64,000 bases of DNA from Polytrichum commune (taxonomy: Eukaryota > Streptophyta > Polytrichopsida > Polytrichales > Polytrichaceae), in assembly GCA_950295325.1 (NCBI GenBank), contig OX485804.1, forward strand, positions 30,876,001 to 30,940,000, written 5' to 3'. Below, one piece after another: positions 57,891 through 64,000 of the stretch. Numbering within the stretch: position 1 is the stretch's first letter; every line of letters begins with the position of its first letter. Below the pieces are notes generated by a model. That model was not told where the DNA came from. It saw only the letters and a program-made list of their open reading frames with translations, and ran no database searches. The translations under genes and the position numbers were made by a program.

Positions 57891-60800
57891 ATACTCAAGA
57901 CTGTATCAAAAATGCCATATCCAAATACAGACAATTATATGACAAAAGCCCAAAGAAAATTAATAAAAAGATTTTTAAACATCAAGAAACACCCCCCCTG
58001 GACTGCATCACAGATATACACAATAACATATTCACAAACCCTATAGACATAGCCAACGAAATCCACAAACAACAATCACACAGCAATAAACCCACCGTAC
58101 CAACATGCCAATACCACCCTGCACACACACCAAAGTGCACATGCAACGTTAGACAATACCCATGGCACGATTTAGAAGGATTTACTATAGATAAACGAGG
58201 AAAACCACAAATCCCACTACACGAATACTTTGATAAAGAAACATATGACATCTGCTTAAAACACCTCGCAAACAACAAAACACCCGGACCAGACAAAATT
58301 CCCAACGCCATACTAAAAAATATGCCAGAAAGCTTTCACAAATTACTGTTTCTATTCTTTACCCATTGTTATAAACAAAAACAAATCCCAGAGTCATGGA
58401 AAACAAGCCTAACCATACTCCTATATAAAAAAGGAGATCCCTCACAACTATCAAACCACAGACCAATAGCACTTGTAAACACAATATATAAGTTTTTCAC
58501 TAGTACCCTAACACGCATATTGTCAGCATATGGCGAAGAACACCAAATATTACATGACAGCCAAGAAGGATTTAGGGCAGAAAGAAGCACATCTAGGCAA
58601 CTACAATTCTTTATAGCAGCCCTAGAGGACGCTAGATTTACAAACCAAGACATATACTTACTATACATAGACTTCAAGAATGCATTTGGATCCCTCGACC
58701 ACGCAAGACTACTAGCCATAATTAAAGACTTGGGATACCCAGTAGACTCTTTAAAACTAATCGAGAATATCTACTCACAATCCAGTACCATATTTACTGG
58801 CGAACACTTTGGACAAACAAAACCAATACCCATACAAAGAGGTACTATACAAGGAGACACACTCAACCCATACATCTTCCTAATATTTCTCGAACCACTA
58901 CTCAGATGGCTACAACGAGGAAAAAATGGATATACATTTGGCACGTCCGGACTAACAATCCACTCGGCAGCGTACGCATATGACCTAGCAGCTATCACAA
59001 ACAACCTCCAATCAATACAAATTCAACTAAACAAACTAGATAAATACTGCGAATGGGCAGGAATGGAGCTAGGGGTCCCAAAATGTGCCATCACCGGCTG
59101 TCCAAACAAGTCAAAAACAAATCCTGAAGCATTCAAAGTCAAAATCCAAGCCCAAAACATTCATTATAGAAACCAGCCACTACCAGTGTTACACCAAAAC
59201 GAACCATATGTGTACCTAGGAATACAACTAGTACCATCACTAAAATGGAAACTTCAAACACACATCACCACAACAAAAATAATAGACCAATGTAAAAAAC
59301 TAGCAAATTGCCCAGCAACAATTAAACAAAAAATAAACATGGTGGATACCGTCATCAGAGCAGGCATAGCATACAGCTTTTATGCAGTCCCTTATTCCTT
59401 ACCAACCATCAAAAAACTAGATAAAAAGATTATAGGAATCCAAAAAACAATATGTGGCCTACCAAAATGCACAGCAAATATAATAACTCAACTTCCTCAT
59501 GACCTATTTGGACTCGAAGCCTTCTCTCTAAAAAATGCCTACTTACGATGCATCAGTGAACAACTCATACATGCATTAAACGACCCCGGCAGACTAGGAA
59601 TAATTTATAAAGGACTCACACAACACATCTTAGCCAAACATGGAGGTACAGAAGACATACCACGCCTCACACACGCCGACTGCTCCAGATCACCTACTAC
59701 TCGAACACTATTTCTAATGAAAAAAGAAGGAGGGGCCCACCTCAAAAGTATAGAAGAGAACTTTCAACTGCATATAACCGAACTCGAACAAGAATGGAAA
59801 ACTAATGTTGCAACAACCCTCCCACACTTAGATCCTAAACTATCTCTCAAACTATTACACAAACTACTAATCCACAACATATACAAAATTAAACATATCA
59901 CCCTTCCCAATGGCACAAACTTAATGTCGCCCCAAGACTTTCAAACCTACTATGCAACCCCAACAAAGTTAGAAAAAAATGCACTGAAAATAGCAGAACA
60001 ACTCTTCTTTCACCCCAACTGCAATCAAGATTGTCCGAACCCATGCAATAGACACCCACAACCACGCACACTAAAAGCCAGGTATATAACAAATAACCAA
60101 GCATTAACACCCAGAACAATAGAAAATCCCGTAATTACACCACTACCACGACAGATACAACAAACACACCCACCCCCCAACGTTATAAACAACCCACTAC
60201 AATTCCCCATACACACCATACTAAACCACAAATCAAACGAAACAAAAGACAAATACAAAATAACATGTAAATATAATACATACTTGTGCCAATGGACCGT
60301 ACAAAATAACATAACATACAACAAATGGATGCCACAACGGACACTCTTTCCACTCAACGAACCCCCTGTAATCAAACATAACATCAAACTACTGAAAGAC
60401 TACTACACGAGACATCAACATAAACACTACAAAAAAATCATAAATACACACTTCATTCTAGAACAAACTAGGGACACTAGATTTATACCACCACCAACAA
60501 TAATACCACACACCCAACTCTCAGTAACAGAATGCAACCCAGAACGAGATATAACCACAACAAAAAACACTATACGAACCCAAAACGAATCCACTCATAT
60601 ATATGATGACACCGGCAAACACCTTATTATCATCCCAACTACTAGATTAAAATGGCTATGGCAACAATACCAAAACGCCAGCTACAACACACACGGCCTA
60701 GTATCCAATACACAACCCTTCGAAACAGAAGTAGTATGGCTCTATCAACGATACAAATATAAAAGCCCAAAAAACGACTCACCAAAAGATCCCAACACAC
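57891..60800 (+). pseudogene. LINE ORF2, segment 2: reverse transcriptase
   Basis: Open frame to 60874. Linker CIKNAISKYRQLYDKSPKK, then RT: GPDKIPNAILKNMP, WKTSLTILLYKKGD with NHRPIALVNTIYK, QEGFRAERST, LLYIDFKNAFGSLDH (catalytic Asp), RGTIQGDTLNPYIF, and AYAYDLAAI. In the last the second residue before DL should be Asp: codon TAT at 58979-58981 stands where the YADD box needs GAT or GAC, so polymerase activity is probably lost. The thumb region follows with KLDKYCEWAGMELGVPKC. The C-terminal 500 residues contain a CCHC-like cluster (NCNQDCPNPCNRH) and no other known domain. Confidence 0.88.
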
Positions 60801-61190
60801 CTTACCACAACATCTCCTGGACTCTCTTACACGAACATTCAACATCTCACAATCATACTTCTCCTCACCTGTAACATGCTCTACACATATCACACAATTC
60901 TACTCCCCATTCACAAGAGACAAAGTTTTCGGATCACTTGGCACTACTTTCCAATACAAATGGAAAGGAATCGGCTATGCACACCCACCAAACGAAGAAA
61001 TGGCCCATCAAGCAATACATTGGGCACGGCTAGCAGCTAAAAACGATCCAAACACCCTCACAATCCTAGTCATTCCGGACACCAACTGGTACCAAAACTA
61101 TTCACCACATACTGGCCCATTTCCAGACACCCACATTTTTGCCCACTTTGCCGCAGATACCATCACATACAATGAACCCACAAACCCTAA
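60800..61190 (+). pseudogene. LINE ORF2, segment 3: methyltransferase-like domain, first half
   Basis: Frame changes near 60790. The segment reads KVFGSLGTTFQYKW (922-963 of the 60 kb block), then GYAHPPNEEMAHQAIHWARL and LTILVIPDTNWY. FGS...G, a xxPPx turn followed by a helix, and a hydrophobic strand ending in P-x-x-x-W resemble the PCIF1-type adenine methyltransferase fold, but the catalytic NPPF is HPPN here. It is interrupted at 61190 by the CACTA element and resumes at 62345. Assignment rests on pattern similarity only. Confidence 0.45.
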
Positions 61191-61549
61191 CACTACTAGA
61201 AAATCATGACCAAATCAACAAAAAATCAACAGATCTTTGTCGATCCGGGCACTGCAATGACCGATTTCACTGATTTTTTAATTTTTGTAAAAATCAACTG
61301 TTTACTGCCTACATTTTTGTTGATTAGAATAGTACAATGACCAAATCAACAAAATTTTAGTAAATGTGAAATCTTTTTTGGAATATTCTAGGATCTATTG
61401 GAATATTGTAAAATCTTTTTAATTTTTTGCAATTTATGGACTTGTAAGTGTATGGGTATGGAAATAATTACGAATTCAAAGGTGTGTAAATATTATAAAT
61501 ATTATATTAGTTGATTGTTAATATTATATATATATATTAATATATGTAT

Positions 61550-61870
61550 ATGTATATGAATTAATATAAATATATATAATATGTATATAATATATGTAAC
61601 ATATAATATATATGTATATATGTATATATGTATATAATATGTATGTATATAATATGTATGTATATAATATATGTAACATATATGTATATAATATATAATA
61701 TATAAATATGTATACATTTACAGTAAATATATACAGTATATATTTACTGTAATTATATACATACATATTATATACATACATATTATATACATATATACAT
61801 ATATACATATATATTATATGTTACATATATTATATACATATTATATATATTTATATTAATTCATATACAT
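61550..61870. repeat. AT-rich hairpin with 119-bp arms
   Basis: 61550-61668 and 61752-61870 are inverted copies that appear perfect by eye, made of TATA/TATG words, with an 83-bp spacer holding a smaller palindrome (TTTACAGTAAATAT...). Tyr/Ile-rich reading frames here are artefacts. Confidence 0.85.
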
Positions 61871-61935
61871 CAAGTAGGTAGTAAAGAGAAAATAGTGGCC
61901 TTATTCTAGAAAGGTTTAAAACACTCCATTTATAT

Positions 61936-62120
61936 TATGTGTGATGTGATGACCTAGTGGTTAAGGCACATGTGTGGATGTCACTAGGTGCAAGGTTCGA
62001 TTCCCGTGGCCGACACCTTCGGCTTGGGCCTTGCCACCTAGGTGAGTGGTAGGTAGTCTATACTTGTAGGTGAGGTATAGGTTGAGGTTTACTTGGGAGG
62101 TGTTAGGAATTGCAGATCTC
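61936..62120 (+). mobile_element. tRNA-derived SINE-like unit
   Basis: A box-like TAGTGGTTAAGG (61955-61966) and B box GGTTCGATTCC (61994-62004) are spaced as in RNA polymerase III promoters of tRNA-derived SINEs. The tail is unrelated to tRNA, and I see no cloverleaf acceptor pairing, so it is not a tRNA gene. The 3' end is uncertain. Confidence 0.55.
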
Positions 62121-62150
62121 CCATTTATTCATTTTTGATTTTTTAATGTA

Positions 62151-62180
<30 letters not shown>
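62151..62180. repeat. (TA)n microsatellite
   Basis: About 14 TA units, inside the CACTA element. Confidence 0.9.
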
Positions 62181-62183
<3 letters not shown>

Positions 62184-62344
62184 TTTTAAAAAATAAGTTT
62201 TTTTAAAAAAATCTTTTTGTGACCATATCAACAGAAAAAATCAACAAAATTGTGTTACATCATGTCCAAGTCAACACGTCCTAAGTAACAACCGCGACCA
62301 ACGCCTTTCTGTTGATCCGGACGCAGAATTTTCTACTAGTGTAA

Positions 62345-63128
62345 AGTACCGAATAAACCAAGAACTGAACCCCTAGCAATCCACATCTTTTGTACTCACC
62401 ATCAAAACCATAACATAGGCACAACCAACCAAATAAACACAATCAAAACAATAATTGAAAACTTACAAATAACACAATACCACCTACAAGTGGCCCCACC
62501 CACACCGGGCGAAACATCAGTATATAAAAATCACAAATGGAATAAACTACTCTACCCACTTCATACCAACCCCCCACCCACACAAACACCTCCCTTGCCA
62601 AACTACGATATTAGTACTACATTAAAATTCCCACCACAATATAGCTACTATACAGACGGATCGTTTATCCCCCCTAAAAAAGCAGAGAATGGACACTGGA
62701 AGAAAGAAAAAGCTGGATACGGAATCTACAACCCTACAAAACCAGAAATTCAAATATCAAAAAGATTACCTGGACTCCAAACCTGCTTCAAAGCCGAATT
62801 AATGGCCATACACAAAACACTCCGACTAATTACCACCAAATACACTAACGAACCTGCCCACATATTCACCGACTGCCTCAACTGTATATATGTACTCAAC
62901 ACCCAAATCAAGCATCCAACTCAACACAACAATCACGCAGATAAAACTATACTTACATCTATGGTCGAAATGTTAAAAAAACGCACACAACCCACTACAA
63001 TATATAAAGTCAAAGCTCATACAAACATTAATGGCAATGAACAAGCAGACCAACTTGCGAAAAATGGAGCCAAAAAGAGATACAGTTTCGCTACCAAATC
63101 ATACGAATTCGCACACACCACACTGTAT
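62345..63128 (+). pseudogene. LINE ORF2, segment 4: end of methyltransferase-like domain and RNase H
   Basis: After excision of the CACTA element and one TAA, the frame runs on from 61190 without a stop through LAIHIFCTHHQNHN to the RNase H domain at about 62640-63070. RNase H residues: YYTDGSF (Asp), FKAELMAIHKTL (Glu), HIFTDCLN (Asp) and KAHTNINGNEQADQLA (His/Asp). All catalytic residues are present. Coherence ends at a run of seven T near 63128; the nominal frame continues to a stop at 63233. Confidence 0.85.
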
Positions 63129-64000
63129 TTTTTTCAAAAGACACATGGCCTGGACCAAGTAAAAGGCCGGACAAAGGCCCCGTCAGATGCCTTCAAACCT
63201 ACATCACTAAATACGACCGCGAAAACAATCTAAAAATAATGGCAGAACAATTTCCCAACATTAGCAAATGGACAATGAACCCAGATATAGATAAGGATAT
63301 ATCCAATAAATTCTGGTCTAACCCGGCAATCACTGACTCACAAAAAACCAGCATACTAAAATTTCGTACTGGACAATACATGGGGAACGCCAGAAAACAA
63401 CTATTCTTCGGCATAGACAGATTCCCATCAATAACATGCCCAATATGCAACTCCTCTGATGCAAACACATGGCTACATGTACTCTTAAAATGCAACCAAC
63501 ACCACATACATGCCCTTAGAACCAAAAGACATAACAGAGCAGTATGGGAACTAAGAAAATTAATCCTATCAACACAAAAATCAAGATGTTACACCCTCAT
63601 GAACGCAGGAACTTTTAACAACAACCCACAAGAAAACACAGTCCCCACATGGCTCCTACCATGTACATGCAGACAACACAGATGTCATTGCAACGCTAGA
63701 TTCAAACCCGATCTCTTATGTATTAAAGGATTCCCACACCAAAATACCCCACCATCACAACCAACGGACAATCTCACGGTACAGTTTATCGAATTCACAT
63801 ACACAAATGACAGATTCCCACAAGACACAATCAATAATAAAACCCAAAAATACCAACCACTAATTAATGACATCACCCAACAAGGCTGGAACGTTGACCC
63901 AATAATTATCATCACGGCTGGAGCTAGAGGAACCACACACGCCCCATCAATGAAACAACTAGAACACTCATTCAAACTATCTGCAACTTCAATCCAAAAT
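63129..64000 (+). pseudogene. LINE ORF2, segment 5: CCHC finger and restriction-like endonuclease
   Basis: Two frames away from segment 4 and open to the window edge. RCLQTYITKYDRE is followed by the finger CPICNSSDANTWLHVLLKC, then LRTKRHNRAVWEL, a common ending of RNase H-bearing LINEs. Then comes a Cys/His cluster (PCTCRQHRCHC), RFKPDLLC, 23 residues later QFIEFTYTND, and KTQKYQPL with GWNVDPIIII. The PD...E-x-T order with the trailing K-x-x-K-Y fits the PD-(D/E)xK restriction-like endonuclease of R2- and Dualen-type LINEs. The end of the protein lies outside the window. Confidence 0.75.

Larger units (their letters stand above)
61191..62341. mobile_element. Non-autonomous CACTA element inside the LINE
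   Basis: 1,151 bp. Termini CACTACTAGAAAAT and, inverted, CACTAGTAGAAAAT (one mismatch), flanked by the 3-bp target duplication TAA (61188-61190 and 62342-62344). Subterminal TCAACA/TGTTGAT words recur at both ends, as usual for CACTA/EnSpm. There is no transposase. It contains a large AT hairpin and a SINE-like unit. Confidence 0.93.
52639..64000 (+). mobile_element. Dualen/RandI-like non-LTR retrotransposon, broken, runs off the window
   Basis: More than 11 kb on the plus strand: ORF1, a long A/C-rich spacer, then ORF2 with 2A motif, apurinic endonuclease, reverse transcriptase, methyltransferase-like segment, RNase H, CCHC finger and a restriction-like endonuclease. Carrying both endonuclease types is the hallmark of the Dualen/RandI group described in Chlamydomonas. 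Breaks: a frameshift near 57890, one near 60790, one at the T run near 63128, a YADD-to-YAYD change, and a CACTA insertion. From about 54530 onward the plus strand is strongly depleted in G. Confidence 0.8.

Noticed and set aside
61502-61808. Tyr/Ile-rich minus-strand frames
   Set aside because: Artefact of the TATA/TATG hairpin.
61936-62010. tRNA gene
   Set aside because: A and B boxes are present, but there is no plausible acceptor stem or anticodon arm; SINE-like is the better reading.

Overview
The window is nuclear DNA of a land plant. It contains spliced genes with GT-AG introns, chloroplast-targeted early light-induced protein (ELIP) genes, a short TTTAGGG-type telomere-like tract, a chromodomain Ty3 retrotransposon primed by initiator Met-tRNA, and a CACTA transposon. 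Clustered ELIP copies and an alga-like dual-endonuclease LINE point towards a bryophyte or another early-diverging lineage, but the species cannot be named from the sequence.

Layout. (1) 0.1-11.6 kb: a GC-richer locus with a predicted four-exon gene (4698-10450). It joins a ParB-like (DGQH) domain, a degenerate DNA-methyltransferase-like domain, a coiled-coil/proline-rich part and a plant TIM50/FCP1-like HAD domain. It is surrounded and interrupted by 27 copies of the 18-bp palindrome TACGAACGNNCGTTCGTA, which I did not see elsewhere in the window. A proline-rich two-exon reading frame follows. (2) 12.9-18.5 kb: a decayed hAT-type transposase with TCGG-rich flanks and local duplications. (3) 19.4-35.1 kb: three ELIP genes (A and B on the minus strand, C on the plus strand). 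B has a nonsense codon in its transit peptide. A 6.8-kb Ty3 chromovirus (26475-33238) lies between B and C. (4) 37.2-42.9 kb: a 16-exon GDP-mannose pyrophosphorylase-like gene (GMPPA/KONJAC type) on the minus strand, with one probable GC-AG intron and a 20-nt microexon. (5) 43-50 kb: intergenic DNA with MITE-like inverted repeats and a LINE C-terminal fragment. (6) About 50-64 kb: a very long non-LTR retrotransposon running off the window.

The LINE is the most unusual system here. It has an ORF1, then an A/C-skewed ORF2 that starts with a canonical 2A ribosome-skipping motif (GDIETNPGP). ORF2 continues with an apurinic endonuclease, a reverse transcriptase whose YADD box reads YAYD, a PCIF1/methyltransferase-like segment, RNase H, a CCHC finger and a restriction-like endonuclease. 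Two endonucleases in one element match the Dualen/RandI group known from Chlamydomonas. The copy is broken by at least three frameshifts and by a 1.15-kb non-autonomous CACTA element (61191-62341, TSD TAA), which itself carries a 119-bp-arm hairpin and a tRNA-derived SINE-like unit. Removing the CACTA element and one TSD restores the reading frame exactly, so the coding continuity is real.

Functionally the host genes are ordinary: photoprotection (ELIP) and nucleotide-sugar supply (GDP-mannose). The three ELIP copies share a CCACTTGGCA promoter element. The rest is layered mobile DNA.
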